The translations under genes were made by a program, and so were the position numbers. The notes under the pieces are model-generated. The model was not told the DNA's origin and did not search any database. It worked only from the letters and a program-made list of their open reading frames with translations. 47,298 bases of DNA from Actinomycetota bacterium (lineage in GTDB: Bacteria; Actinomycetota; Acidimicrobiia; IMCC26256; PALSA-610). Shown here in pieces: positions 1 to 8,485 of the stretch. Every line of letters starts with the position of its first letter. Position 1 is the stretch's first letter. Where the stretch lies: assembly GCA_005779395.1 (NCBI GenBank), contig SXJP01000026.1, positions 1 to 47,298 of the forward strand, read 5' to 3'.

Positions 1-43
1 CCAGCTTGGAAGGCTGGGACTCTAGCCATTGAGCTACACCCGC
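1..43 (-). tRNA. tRNA-Gly (TCC), cut by the window edge
   Basis: The reverse strand reads the acceptor strand GCGGGTG, a D-arm of the usual TAGCTCAATGG form, and an anticodon arm whose loop is CTTCCAA, giving anticodon TCC (glycine). The variable region, T-arm and 3' acceptor lie beyond base 1, so only the 5' 43 bases are present. The identity rests on the anticodon loop and the 5' half. Confidence 0.9.
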
Positions 44-111
44 GAAGGCGATGAAACTAGCAGCGGGAACCCATTCGCCATGCCCTGAGCCGAGGGACTA
101 ACAACTCAGTC

Positions 112-1047
112 GTGGCGAAACTTCCTGGCCCATTCACCGGAGCGAAGGCGTGGACCGGCGATCAGATGCGCGCCGACGAGGGCTGGGTCGAAACACTGAC
201 AATCGAAGAAAGTGACGAGATCGTTGCGGCAGTTGCACACCTGACCCGAACTGGTGTCGGGATCGGCGAATTGACTCGCCGAAACTTTGACATTCCGTTC
301 CTGGCTACGCGTGTCGCCTCATGGTCGCGGACGCTGCGCGATGGTCGCGGGTTCGTGCTTGTGCGCGGGATGCCCGTCGAATCGGCTAGTTCACACGAAA
401 TCGAGTTGGCGTTTTATGGACTCGGGCTCCACCTTGGCACTCCAGTCAAACAAAACAACGACGGCGACCTGCTCGGACATGTTCGCGATACCGGCGACGA
501 TCCGAACGATCCGGCAGTGCGACGATACAAAACTCGAGTAGCTCAACCGTTCCACACCGACGGCTCTGATTGTGTTGGTCTCTTGTGCATGAAGCCGGCA
601 GCGATCGGTGGCGAGTCAACGATCGTGAGCTCATGGTCGGTGTACAACGCGATGCTCGAACGTCGGCCGGACCTCGCTCCGCTCTGGTTCGAGCCTTTCA
701 GTCTCGACCTCTATGAGCAGCAAGCGCCTGGCGAGAAAGGCTGGTTCGATGCGTCTATCGGCAACGTCGTTGGCGACCAACTGTTCACCTTCTATCTGCG
801 TTTCTATATAACGCAAGCGCAACGACATTCTCAGGTGCAGCGACTTTCGGACACCCGAGTCGAGTTTCTGGATCTTCTCGACGCTCTATGTGACGAACTT
901 CGGCTCGACATGGATTTCTTGCCCGGCGATATTCAGTGGCTCGCAAATTCGTCGATCTTTCACGGTCGAACCGAATACGAAGACTTCGCTGATCCAACAC
1001 AGAAACGCCATCTACTCAGGCTCTGGCTATCTGACACGAACCATTAG
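112..1047 (+). CDS. TauD/TfdA-family Fe(II)/2-oxoglutarate dioxygenase
   Basis: A 311-residue cytosolic protein of the TauD/TfdA-like fold, which couples 2-oxoglutarate decarboxylation to hydroxylation of a small substrate. The iron-binding HxD is visible as H148-T-D150 in FHTDG, the distal histidine is probably H284 in FHGRTEY, and a C-terminal arginine in RHLLRLWL would hold 2-oxoglutarate. The central GLHLGTP and GGESTIVSS segments match the family. Translation starts at a GTG with no clear Shine-Dalgarno sequence. It stands alone, 68 bases from the divergent tRNA-Gly, with no sulfonate, carnitine or transport genes nearby, so its substrate cannot be named. The family call is firm; the substrate is unknown. 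Confidence 0.88.
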   Translation: MAKLPGPFTGAKAWTGDQMRADEGWVETLTIEESDEIVAAVAHLTRTGVGIGELTRRNFDIPFLATRVASWSRTLRDGRGFVLVRGMPVESASSHEIELAFYGLGLHLGTPVKQNNDGDLLGHVRDTGDDPNDPAVRRYKTRVAQPFHTDGSDCVGLLCMKPAAIGGESTIVSSWSVYNAMLERRPDLAPLWFEPFSLDLYEQQAPGEKGWFDASIGNVVGDQLFTFYLRFYITQAQRHSQVQRLSDTRVEFLDLLDALCDELRLDMDFLPGDIQWLANSSIFHGRTEYEDFADPTQKRHLLRLWLSDTNH

Positions 1048-1071
1048 CGGCTCGCTAGCGGCAAACAATTT

Positions 1072-1329
1072 CTACACGTAGAAGTAATAGTCACGAATGA
1101 AATGGATTGCGACCGTGAGCGTGGCTAGCAGTATGACCCCTTCGAGGTAGCCGCCGAGTGTTGCCCTTGAATTGCGCTTCGCCTTCGAGATCTTGACCTG
1201 TCGACGAGCATTTTTTGCCCAGTCGGCGCGCTGGCGAGCGCTTGCCTCGCGAACGGAAGCCGACTCGACAAACTTTGAATCGAATGCTTGTGAGAACGGA
1301 TCCTTGGGGTCGTGTTTGTCTGTAGGCAC
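1072..1329 (-). CDS. Small tail-anchored membrane protein, function unknown
   Basis: An 85-residue protein not recognised as a named family. The first 60 residues are hydrophilic and highly charged, with a basic stretch (KNARRQVKISKAKRNSR) around residues 40-56. A single hydrophobic helix at about 65-78 (EGVILLATLTVAIHFI) is followed by a short tyrosine-rich tail. This is the layout of a tail-anchored inner-membrane protein with its bulk in the cytosol. It starts at a GTG seven bases after a TACGCT box, so it may be leaderless. It lies convergent to the dioxygenase gene, 24 bases away. It is supported by the promoter and the sensible hydrophobicity, not by homology. Confidence 0.6.
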   Translation of the reverse strand: MPTDKHDPKDPFSQAFDSKFVESASVREASARQRADWAKNARRQVKISKAKRNSRATLGGYLEGVILLATLTVAIHFIRDYYFYV

Positions 1330-1336
1330 AAGGAAC

Positions 1337-1342
1337 AGCGTA
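1337..1342 (-). promoter_or_regulatory. Putative -10 box of a leaderless promoter (TACGCT)
   Basis: On the minus strand TACGCT is followed by seven bases and then the GTG start of the small membrane protein at 1329. This spacing puts the predicted transcription start on or next to the start codon. No convincing -35 element is seen. Confidence 0.4.
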
Positions 1343-1387
1343 CCGAAGTAGCGGGGTATACCGACAAGAAAAGTTCGTAGAACCGAC

Positions 1388-2605
1388 CTAAGGAGCGAAC
1401 ACCTGCAACGCGCCGTGCTCTGGCACGATTACGCGATCCCATGCAACGACGGGCCCGCCAAAGCGGCTGTACATAACCGGTTCGCGGGTTCTCGGCAGGC
1501 TGATCTTCGTCCCGTAAACGACGCCGTGAATCAAGTTCCATGCCTTGATTCGGCCAGCAGTTGATGTCGCTATGAGGACATGATCGCCGAAGACAATCGG
1601 TATGTCGCCAGACAGCGCGTCGTCGAGGATGGCGCTGTAGTTCGCTCCGGCGCGCGTTAGTACTAGCGGTGGGCCGTTGGCGCACGTTTTCTGCGAAGCG
1701 ATTACTAGTTCTGCCGTGATGACCCGTAAGACAGGTTCGCAACCTTCGCTAGCTGGCACACTCCAAACGGCATACCCGAGAGATGCTGACACCGCAGACA
1801 CATGCGTAGTTGTCGAGCCGAAGAGGCGATCGCCCGCGACCGCCAAGGATTTCATGCCGGCGATGGACGAAATCGGTATCAGGGGCTGCCCCAGATCAAG
1901 GTCGTAGGACGCGCCTGTCGTATCTGTAGCGACAAACAGTCGGCCGTCCGACGCGACGAACGCGGTAACTGCACCACCTGGTGTGCGGCTGTACCGCCAG
2001 AATCCGGTTGCAGCGCTGTAACCCGCAACCGCTGTGTAGTCGGTGCCTGATGACGTGCGTGTGAGAACCGTGCCGGACGTGACGGTCACTTCCTGTGCCC
2101 CGAGGCGGCGAGTAGATGTACCTAACTCCGCTTTCCACGCGTGGGTACCGTCAGCGATGTGGAACGCGAATAAGTCCTGTGCGAATCCCGACGGTATTCG
2201 TCGTTCGACCGTCACGAATACGAGGTTGCCATCAGTCGAAGGCGGACCGATCGAACCAGCAGAACTTGAGCCGAAAGCGCGCTGCCAACGACTAGCGCCG
2301 TCGCCGAGCCGAAACGCTCGCAACCGAACTGCGCCATTGCCTCCGTTGTCACCCGCGATTACGAGTGCCGATGTCACGACCGGAGGGGTGAACTCGCCAC
2401 CGTCGACCCGCCACGACCCGGAAAGCGATTGGAGTTCTGCAACACCGATTCCAGAGTTCGGGGCTGCCGCCGTGCGCCCGCTCACGCGACCGGGATTGCC
2501 CCAGCCTTTTGCCGACAGTGCAGCATCGCTTTCTTGAACTGGAACTACGCTCACGACAGCAATACAAATGCCGAAGAAAAGCGCGCGTGGGGTGCGCAAA
2601 ATCAT
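1388..2605 (-). CDS. Exported PQQ-like beta-propeller repeat protein
   Basis: About 405 residues. The N-terminus is a signal peptide: a basic start, a hydrophobic core (ALFFGICIAVVSVVPV) and a likely cut after ESDA. The rest repeats short segments in which an aspartate- and glycine-rich turn leads into a beta strand and a tryptophan (DGASRWQRAFG, DGTHAWKAELG, LGYAVWSVPA), as in PQQ-like quinoprotein propellers that act as scaffolds or enzymes in the envelope. No cofactor-site residues could be assigned, so a structural role is as likely as an enzymatic one. A TTG two codons upstream (2611) is possible, but the ATG at 2605 sits six bases after TAATAA and is preferred. It appears monocistronic. 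Confidence 0.75.
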   Translation of the reverse strand: MILRTPRALFFGICIAVVSVVPVQESDAALSAKGWGNPGRVSGRTAAAPNSGIGVAELQSLSGSWRVDGGEFTPPVVTSALVIAGDNGGNGAVRLRAFRLGDGASRWQRAFGSSSAGSIGPPSTDGNLVFVTVERRIPSGFAQDLFAFHIADGTHAWKAELGTSTRRLGAQEVTVTSGTVLTRTSSGTDYTAVAGYSAATGFWRYSRTPGGAVTAFVASDGRLFVATDTTGASYDLDLGQPLIPISSIAGMKSLAVAGDRLFGSTTTHVSAVSASLGYAVWSVPASEGCEPVLRVITAELVIASQKTCANGPPLVLTRAGANYSAILDDALSGDIPIVFGDHVLIATSTAGRIKAWNLIHGVVYGTKISLPRTREPVMYSRFGGPVVAWDRVIVPEHGALQVFAP

Positions 2606-2611
2606 GGCCAA

Positions 2612-2617
2612 TTATTA
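2612..2617 (-). promoter_or_regulatory. Putative -10 box of a leaderless promoter (TAATAA)
   Basis: The minus strand reads TAATAA, six bases, then the ATG of the beta-propeller gene at 2605. The hexamer ends in A rather than the preferred T. The spacing matches other leaderless candidates in this window and helps choose ATG 2605 over TTG 2611. Confidence 0.35.
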
Positions 2618-2653
2618 GCATTCATGCACCCAAAAGCGCAATACATGCCCAAA

Positions 2654-2728
2654 TGGTCGGGGTGGGGGGACTTGAACCCCCGGCCCCCGGCTCCCAAAGC
2701 CGGTGCGCTACCACTGCGCCACACCCCG
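2654..2728 (-). tRNA. tRNA-Pro (TGG)
   Basis: The reverse strand folds as a full cloverleaf of 75 bases. The acceptor CGGGGTG pairs with CACCCCG, the anticodon stem CCGGC/GCCGG carries loop TTTGGGA with anticodon TGG (proline), and the T-arm contains GGTTCAAGTCC. The discriminator A is followed by a chromosomally encoded CCA (TGG on the plus strand at 2654-2656). It is transcribed away from pepA, whose start lies 51 bases from the 5' end of the tRNA. Confidence 0.96.
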
Positions 2729-2779
2729 TTGACCGCGGAGGCTACCTTCGCATCTCCCCAGTGAATCGAAAAGGGCGAG

Positions 2780-4195
2780 ATGGCAATCACGTGGCGTGCA
2801 AGGTCGAACAGCAGAGAGAACGCGACAGCTACGGCTTCGATGGCATCGGTGGGAGCGACGAGCGCTGAGCAAGTCGCCGAAACTGGCTTCGATGGAAAGC
2901 TCGGCGAGATCGTTCGTTTGAGCAAGGGCGAACGCAGCAGTCATGCGACCGTGGGGCTTGGCAATAATCCTGACGCAACAGCATTGCGAGTTGCTGGAGC
3001 AGCGTTGGCGAGGGCCTCGCGTCATGTCACCGAAATATGCATCGAACTCCCGGCCGTGGCAGATATTTCGGTGGCGCAAGTCGCGGTCGCAGTTATCGAA
3101 GGATTTGGTCTGGCGAGTTATCAGTTTCTCGAACACAAGTCGGAACCGAAGGCACACAGCATCGAGGTTGTGGAACTCGTTCATGAAGATACCGAAGGCG
3201 TCGAGAGGGCCATTGCGTTAGCTGAGCCAGCGATCGCAGCTGTCACCCTCGCTCGCGATCTTGCTAACCAGACTCCAGCGCGTATGACGGCTCGTCACTT
3301 GGCTGATGTCGCTATCGCCGTAGCGTCTCGGTGCGGTCTCGCTGTTGAGGTTTGGGATGAAGCGCGCATAGAGCAGGAGAAGCTTGGCTGCCTCATTTCT
3401 GTTAATGCCGGTTCTGCTGAACCCGCACGAGTGATCCGTCTTGACTATCTGCCTGAAGCTGAGTATCAGGCCACCGGGCATGTAGTACTCGTAGGCAAGG
3501 GCATCACGTTTGATTCCGGTGGACTCTCGTTGAAGAAGCCGGACGGCATGTACGACATGAAGGGCGACATGGGCGGTGCCGCTGCCGTGATCGGGGTGAT
3601 GAGCGCGTGCGCAGAGTTGGGAATCGCTGTGCGCGTTACTGGCTTGGTGATGGCGACCGACAACATGCCGGGCCCGAATGCGACCAAGCCAGGCGAAATT
3701 GTTTCGGCGCGCAACGGCACGACCGTGGAGATTCTCGACACCGATGCCGAGGGTCGATTGGTGCTCGCAGATGGTCTTTGCCTCGCAGCAGAGCTAGCAC
3801 CTACGGCGATAATCGACATCGCGACGCTCACGGGGTATGCGCGCGTTCTCGGCACGCACTTCACGCCGGTCATGAGCAATGACACGACCGTCTGTGCACG
3901 GATTAAAGCAGCGTCGGTGACCACGGGTGAACCGATATGGGAGTTGCCATTACCCGAAGCTCTCGCTACCGCTCTTGTGTCACCACTTGCCGACCTACGC
4001 AATATTCCCGATCCCGATGATGCAGGCACGATCGCCCCAGGGTTGTTTCTAAAAGCTTTTGTCGGAGGTATCCCATGGGCGCATCTCGACATAGGTGAGA
4101 CCGGTTTTGCTTCTAAGGACGAGGCCGAAATTACGAAGGGTTGCACTGGTGTCATGGTTCGCACGCTCCTCGAGATGCTTCGCAACTGGGAGTAA
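2780..4195 (+). CDS. pepA: Leucyl aminopeptidase (M17 family)
   Basis: A 471-residue cytosolic M17 metallo-aminopeptidase, normally a hexamer with two metal ions, which removes N-terminal residues from peptides and recycles amino acids. The family signature is present as DTDAEGR at residues 320-326, preceded by the metal and substrate lysine region VGKGITFDSGG and by KGDMGGAAA. The C-terminal WAHLDIGETGF segment is also typical. The N-terminal domain (about 1-160) is divergent, as usual. The first 20 residues look unlike the family and an ATG at 2840 could be the true start. The gene is followed 55 bases later by tig, which has its own promoter candidate. Confidence 0.95.
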   Translation: MAITWRARSNSRENATATASMASVGATSAEQVAETGFDGKLGEIVRLSKGERSSHATVGLGNNPDATALRVAGAALARASRHVTEICIELPAVADISVAQVAVAVIEGFGLASYQFLEHKSEPKAHSIEVVELVHEDTEGVERAIALAEPAIAAVTLARDLANQTPARMTARHLADVAIAVASRCGLAVEVWDEARIEQEKLGCLISVNAGSAEPARVIRLDYLPEAEYQATGHVVLVGKGITFDSGGLSLKKPDGMYDMKGDMGGAAAVIGVMSACAELGIAVRVTGLVMATDNMPGPNATKPGEIVSARNGTTVEILDTDAEGRLVLADGLCLAAELAPTAIIDIATLTGYARVLGTHFTPVMSNDTTVCARIKAASVTTGEPIWELPLPEALATALVSPLADLRNIPDPDDAGTIAPGLFLKAFVGGIPWAHLDIGETGFASKDEAEITKGCTGVMVRTLLEMLRNWE

Positions 4196-4234
4196 TCACC
4201 AGTTAGTCATCTAAGAAAAGGAGAGGGTCGCCGG

Positions 4235-4240
4235 TACACT
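4235..4240 (+). promoter_or_regulatory. Putative -10 box for tig (TACACT)
   Basis: TACACT ends ten bases before the tig ATG, so the predicted transcript would have a leader of only about 3-4 bases. A purine-rich AAGGAGAGG sits at about 4218-4226, too far upstream (over 20 bases) to serve as a ribosome-binding site for that ATG. Confidence 0.35.
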
Positions 4241-4250
4241 CAGCTCCCTT

Positions 4251-5642
4251 ATGCAGACAACCGTAGAGACTCTCGAAGACCACAAGGTGCGCCTCACCGT
4301 GGCAGTTTCGGACGCCGAATTCGATAAGGCAGTCGACAAGGCGTTCAAGAAGATCGCTTTCGAAGTCCGGCTTCCAGGATTCCGCCCAGGCAAAGCACCT
4401 CGGAAGTTGCTCGAAGCCCGCATCGGCACAGACGCAGCCCGCCAGCAGGCGTTACAGGATGGCTTGCCGGAGTTCTACGCCAAAGCCGTTGTCGACAACG
4501 ATGTAGACGTCATTGGATTTCCCGAAATCGAGATTACGGGTGGCCAAGATGACGGCCAGGTTGAGTTCACTGCAGTTGTCGAGGTTCGGCCAGTGGTAGT
4601 GCTCGTCGGTTACGACTCACTGCTCGTCACAGTCGAAGTCGAATCGGGTAGCGATGAAGCCATCGATCGTCAGATCGACTCAATGCGCGCCCGCGGCGGC
4701 GAGCTCACAGAATCCACCCGCCCGCTAGCCGATGGTGACTATGCGACGATCGACATCTCCGGATCCGCTACCAACGATGAAGGCGAATCCGAAGAACTCG
4801 ATGGCTTAGTTGCTAAGGAGTTTCTGTACAAAGTCGGTTCCGGCAATGTCGTGCCGGAACTAGACGAAGAGCTGAGCGGAACCAAAGTTGGGGCAACACT
4901 CAAGTTCAGCGCAACTCTCGGTGACCGCTTCGGCGACCGTTCTGGCACCGAAGTTCAATTCGACGTCGAAGTCAAAGGCTGCCAAGAACAGGTTCTTCCC
5001 GACCTCACTGACGAATGGGCGAGTGAAAACTCTGAGTTCGAAACGGTCGAAGAGATTCGCGCCGACCTTCGTTCTCGTCTCGATCTGATGGGCAAGCTCA
5101 AAGCCCAAATGTCGTTACGCGACAAAGTGATTGAAGCTGCCGCAGCGTTAGTACCCGTGGTTGCTCCGGAATCGCTAGTAGCGCAAGAGTCTCGTCGGCG
5201 CTTGCAAGACCTCGAGCAGCGGCTAGGTCAACAAGGTCTCGGAATCGAGCAGTACCTAGGTATGGCGGGTACTGAGCCTCAAGCGTTCTTGGACCAGCTT
5301 CGCGACAGCGCCACTGCGGCGGTGCTCGCTGACCTAGCTATCCGTGCTGTTGTGAGCCAAGAAGCAATCGAGACTTCCGAAGCCGAACTAGATGCCGAAA
5401 TAATTCGCCTCGCGGAAGAAGCAGGACAAAAGCCCGACAAAGCGCGCCGGAACCTCGAAAAGAATGGTTACATAGATTCGATCCGTAGCGATATTGCTCG
5501 CGGTAAAGCACTGCAGTTCCTAGTAGACCATGCCAAAGTGGTCGATCAGAACGGTGAAGCAGTAGATCTTGCGCTACCAGAGCCCGCGACGGCCGCTACG
5601 GTGCCAGAAACCGAATCCGATACACAATCAGACCAGGAGTAA
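4251..5642 (+). CDS. tig: Trigger factor, ribosome-bound chaperone and prolyl isomerase
   Basis: 463 residues, full length for the family. The N-terminal ribosome-binding domain carries the docking signature GFRPGKAP at residues 43-50. A FKBP-type peptidyl-prolyl isomerase domain lies at about 150-235 (DGDYATIDISGSA ... VGSGNVVPELDEEL), and the rest is the helical C-terminal chaperone arm, ending in an acidic tail. It binds nascent chains at the ribosome exit tunnel. It is the first gene of tig-clpP-clpX, a conserved order in bacteria: clpP follows after 6 bases, so the two are probably co-transcribed and link folding to degradation. Confidence 0.97.
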   Translation: MQTTVETLEDHKVRLTVAVSDAEFDKAVDKAFKKIAFEVRLPGFRPGKAPRKLLEARIGTDAARQQALQDGLPEFYAKAVVDNDVDVIGFPEIEITGGQDDGQVEFTAVVEVRPVVVLVGYDSLLVTVEVESGSDEAIDRQIDSMRARGGELTESTRPLADGDYATIDISGSATNDEGESEELDGLVAKEFLYKVGSGNVVPELDEELSGTKVGATLKFSATLGDRFGDRSGTEVQFDVEVKGCQEQVLPDLTDEWASENSEFETVEEIRADLRSRLDLMGKLKAQMSLRDKVIEAAAALVPVVAPESLVAQESRRRLQDLEQRLGQQGLGIEQYLGMAGTEPQAFLDQLRDSATAAVLADLAIRAVVSQEAIETSEAELDAEIIRLAEEAGQKPDKARRNLEKNGYIDSIRSDIARGKALQFLVDHAKVVDQNGEAVDLALPEPATAATVPETESDTQSDQE

Positions 5643-5648
5643 CTAGAG

Positions 5649-6314
5649 ATGTCGACCCACGAACTTGCAAGCGCTCTTGCAGCAGCAACTTCACCGCAGT
5701 TGTACGTACCAATGGTGACCGAACAGACCAATAGAGGCGAGCGCAGCTACGACATCTTCAGCCGTTTGCTTAAAGACCGGATCATCCTCTTGGGTACACC
5801 GATCAACGATCAGATCGCGAACCTGATCGTCGCTCAATTGCTACACCTCGAGTCGGAAGATCCCGACAAAGACATCATGATGTACATCAACTCGCCGGGT
5901 GGCGACATCATTGGATTGTTCGCAATCTACGACACGATGCAGTTCATCAAGGCCGATGTCCAGACCATCTGCGTCGGCCAGGCAGCATCTGCTGCCGCGG
6001 TGATTCTCGCGGCTGGCGCGCCAGGCAAGCGATTCACACTTCCGCATAGCCGCGTGCTGATTCACCAACCTCATGGTGGAGCGTCGGGCCAGTCGGTGGA
6101 CATTGCGATCCAGGCCAAGGAAATCGTTCGGATGCGCGAACTTCTCGATGAGATGCTCGCCTACCACACAGGCCAAACGGTCGAAAAGGTGTCGAGCGAC
6201 ACCGACCGCGACTTCATAATGAGTGGTGCAGAAGCTAAGGACTACGGAATTGTGGACGAAGTTATTTCGAGCCGCGATCTAAGCGCTGTACCGACTGCAG
6301 AGGGCACTAGCTAA
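5649..6314 (+). CDS. clpP: ATP-dependent Clp protease, proteolytic subunit
   Basis: A 221-residue serine protease subunit that forms two stacked heptameric rings and degrades proteins fed in by ClpX or ClpC. The catalytic triad can be assigned: S114 in GQAASAAA, H139 in IHQPHGG and D188 in DTDRDF. The roughly 25 residues before the conserved core are probably a removable propeptide. An AGGAG lies just before the ATG, overlapping the end of tig. Only one clpP is present here, although many actinobacteria carry two adjacent copies. A small inverted repeat (ACTAGC/GCTAGT, 6306-6325) spans the stop codon; it has no T-run. Confidence 0.97.
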   Translation: MSTHELASALAAATSPQLYVPMVTEQTNRGERSYDIFSRLLKDRIILLGTPINDQIANLIVAQLLHLESEDPDKDIMMYINSPGGDIIGLFAIYDTMQFIKADVQTICVGQAASAAAVILAAGAPGKRFTLPHSRVLIHQPHGGASGQSVDIAIQAKEIVRMRELLDEMLAYHTGQTVEKVSSDTDRDFIMSGAEAKDYGIVDEVISSRDLSAVPTAEGTS

Positions 6315-6344
6315 AAATCGCTAGTTCGGGTCAATAGTTGGCCA

Positions 6345-6350
6345 TACGAT
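6345..6350 (+). promoter_or_regulatory. Possible -10 box for clpX (TACGAT)
   Basis: TACGAT lies in the 69-base gap between clpP and clpX. It would give a leader of roughly 27 bases carrying the AGAGGAAAG ribosome-binding site at about 6363-6371. No good -35 is visible, so clpX may also be read from the tig-clpP transcript. Confidence 0.25.
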
Positions 6351-6383
6351 CAAATTCGGATCAGAGGAAAGCGGGGTATCCCG

Positions 6384-7637
6384 GTGGCGAAGTTCGGAGA
6401 CGGTGGCGACTTGCTGAAGTGTTCTTTCTGTGGAAAGAGCCAGAAGCAAGTAACGAAGCTCATCGCTGGCCCAGGTGTATACATCTGCGACGAATGCATC
6501 GATCTTTGTAATGAGATCATTGAGGAAGAACTCTCTCAGACCACCGAAGTTCGTTTCGATGAACTCCCGAAGCCCCGCGAAATTTACGCGTATCTAAACG
6601 ACTACATAATCGGCCAAGAGCAGGCCAAGAAGATTCTCGCAGTGGCCGTATACAACCACTACAAGCGCGTGCAAGCCGGAGCTTTCGGCGACCCCGACGT
6701 AGACCTGCAAAAGAGCAACATCTTGCTGTTGGGTCCTACAGGTTGCGGCAAGACGATGCTCGCGCAGACTCTTGCTCGGCTACTCAAGGTTCCGTTTGCG
6801 ATAGCGGACGCAACAGCGCTTACAGAAGCCGGTTACGTCGGAGAAGATGTCGAGAACATCTTGCTCAAGCTTATTCAGGCCGCTGACTATGACGTCAAGA
6901 AGGCCGAGAAGGGCATCATCTACATAGACGAGATCGACAAGATTGCGCGCAAGTCAGAGAACCCTTCGATCACCCGCGATGGTTCGGGCGAAGGTGTGCA
7001 GCAGGCCTTGCTCAAGATCCTCGAAGGCACGACGGCGTCAGTGCCGCCGCAGGGCGGACGCAAACACCCGCACCAAGAGTTCATCCAAATCGACACAACG
7101 AACATTTTGTTTATCTGTGGTGGAGCATTCGCCGGCATGGACAAAATTGTCGAGGCGCGGTCGGGTAACCGCGGGATTGGCTTCAGGGCCGAAGTGCGCA
7201 ACCCTTCGGAAAAAGATCTAGCAGAGTTGCTTACCAACGTCATGCCAGAGGACTTGCTCAAGGTTGGTCTGATTCCGGAGTTCATCGGGCGTCTGCCAGT
7301 GATCGGGGCAGTTCATAACCTGGACCACGAGGCTCTCGTTCGCATCCTCACGGAACCGAAGAATGCACTCGTGCGTCAGTACCAGAAGTTCTTCGGCTTC
7401 GACAATGTCGAACTGATTTTTACTGACGATGCGCTCGAACTCGTATCTCGTCAAGCTCTAGAGCGCGGTACAGGCGCTCGTGGACTTAGAGCAATACTCG
7501 AAGGTGTGCTGCTCGAAGTGATGTATGACTTGCCGAGCCGGTCCGATGTCGTGCGTTGCATAGTCGACAAAGAAACCGTGCAGCGGACCGTGCCACCGAC
7601 TCTGATAACTGAGGCCGAAGACCGCCGTAGCGCGTAA
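6384..7637 (+). CDS. clpX: ClpX, ATP-dependent unfoldase of the ClpXP protease
   Basis: 417 residues. The N-terminal zinc-binding domain has four cysteines (C13, C16, C35, C38) that bind adaptors and substrates. A single AAA+ module follows: Walker A GPTGCGKT at 117-124, Walker B IIYIDEID, then sensor and arginine-finger regions and the C-terminal lid ending in [10 protein letters not shown] and beyond. It forms a hexamer that unfolds tagged proteins and threads them into ClpP. The start is a GTG preceded by AGAGGAAAG. The gene ends three bases from the stop codon of a convergent ABC ATPase gene. Confidence 0.97.
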   Translation: MAKFGDGGDLLKCSFCGKSQKQVTKLIAGPGVYICDECIDLCNEIIEEELSQTTEVRFDELPKPREIYAYLNDYIIGQEQAKKILAVAVYNHYKRVQAGAFGDPDVDLQKSNILLLGPTGCGKTMLAQTLARLLKVPFAIADATALTEAGYVGEDVENILLKLIQAADYDVKKAEKGIIYIDEIDKIARKSENPSITRDGSGEGVQQALLKILEGTTASVPPQGGRKHPHQEFIQIDTTNILFICGGAFAGMDKIVEARSGNRGIGFRAEVRNPSEKDLAELLTNVMPEDLLKVGLIPEFIGRLPVIGAVHNLDHEALVRILTEPKNALVRQYQKFFGFDNVELIFTDDALELVSRQALERGTGARGLRAILEGVLLEVMYDLPSRSDVVRCIVDKETVQRTVPPTLITEAEDRRSA

Positions 7638-7640
7638 GAA

Positions 7641-8429
7641 TCAGCTCGTCACGAGGCGCGCAGTGAAGCGCCCATCGTTGTGCTCGACCATAAGAGGGAC
7701 CTGGTAAGCGTCGCTCAGTATGGTCGATGTGAGTGTCTCGACGATCGGACCTTGGGCGAGGACCTTGCCGTCTTTCAAGACCAGAGCGTGAGTAAAGCTC
7801 GTAGGGACTTCTTCAAGATGGTGGGTCACGACAACCACCGACGGTGAGTCTGGGTCTGCTGCTAGATCGCTTAGATCGCCAAGTACGACCTCGCGCGCTC
7901 CTATATCGAGGCCACTCGTTGGTTCATCGAGGAAAACAATTTCGGGCGCGTTCATCAACGTGCGCGCCAACAAGACTTTTTGGCGTTCGCCAGCCGAGAG
8001 CGTGTCTAGCGTTCGGTCTGCGATTACCGAGACTCCGAAACGGCTCAGTAGGGACACGGCGCGATCTACGTCCGAATCGTCGTAGTGATGCCACCAGTGG
8101 GCGAGTGCGCCGTATCGGGCTGTCATCACCACTTGTGCCGCTGTCATGGTCGGTTCAAGCTTTGCAGTAAGAGCTACAGATGACAACGACGTCCGGCGTC
8201 GCAGAACGCGTAGGTCGCAGTGACCGAGTTCTCGGCCGAGGCAACGAACAGTGCCTTGCGACGGGTGCAAGAACAAACTTGCGATACGAAGTAGAGACGT
8301 CTTGCCCGCTCCGTTTGCTCCGACTACTACCCAGCGTTCGTGCGTGGCGACTTGCCAGCTGACTTTGTGCAAGATCGAAGTACCGTCAATTCGGAGGGAA
8401 ACATCGCATAGTTCAACCGCAGGTGTCAT
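7641..8429 (-). CDS. Stand-alone ABC transporter ATP-binding protein
   Basis: A 262-residue single ABC ATPase domain. Walker A is GANGAGKTS near residue 38, the signature is LSAGERQ, Walker B is IVFLDEPTSGLD, and the H-loop histidine is in VVTHHLEE. No permease, substrate-binding protein or second ATPase gene lies next to it, so its partner and substrate cannot be told. The closest style is the YlmA/ModF-like group of orphan ATPases with a proposed regulatory or uptake role; this is inference. It is divergent from valS across 56 bases that must hold both promoters, and convergent with clpX (3-base gap). A TAACCT box lies nine bases before the ATG. Confidence 0.88.
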   Translation of the reverse strand: MTPAVELCDVSLRIDGTSILHKVSWQVATHERWVVVGANGAGKTSLLRIASLFLHPSQGTVRCLGRELGHCDLRVLRRRTSLSSVALTAKLEPTMTAAQVVMTARYGALAHWWHHYDDSDVDRAVSLLSRFGVSVIADRTLDTLSAGERQKVLLARTLMNAPEIVFLDEPTSGLDIGAREVVLGDLSDLAADPDSPSVVVVTHHLEEVPTSFTHALVLKDGKVLAQGPIVETLTSTILSDAYQVPLMVEHNDGRFTARLVTS

Positions 8430-8438
8430 GACCGCCGC

Positions 8439-8444
8439 AGGTTA
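8439..8444 (-). promoter_or_regulatory. Putative -10 box for the ABC ATPase gene (TAACCT)
   Basis: On the minus strand TAACCT is followed by nine bases and the ATG at 8429, giving a leader of only a few bases. It lies in the 56-base divergent region shared with valS. Confidence 0.3.
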
Positions 8445-8473
8445 CGCGCATCGGGAAAATCAACCTCGCGTTC

Positions 8474-8479
8474 TAGACT
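8474..8479 (+). promoter_or_regulatory. Putative -10 box of a leaderless valS promoter (TAGACT)
   Basis: TAGACT is followed by exactly six bases (CCGCTC) and then the valS ATG at 8486. This geometry places the transcription start on the A of the start codon. No ribosome-binding site is seen before the ATG, in agreement with a leaderless mRNA. Confidence 0.5.
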
Positions 8480-8485
8480 CCGCTC

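Noticed and set aside
3466..4185. Minus-strand open frame of 239 codons opposite pepA
   Set aside because: It mirrors the most conserved part of pepA; its low-complexity Ser/Pro/Ala composition is typical of an antisense shadow.
6306..6325. ACTAGC/GCTAGT inverted repeat at the clpP stop as a terminator
   Set aside because: The stem has only six pairs, no T-run follows, and clpX lies just downstream in a conserved run.
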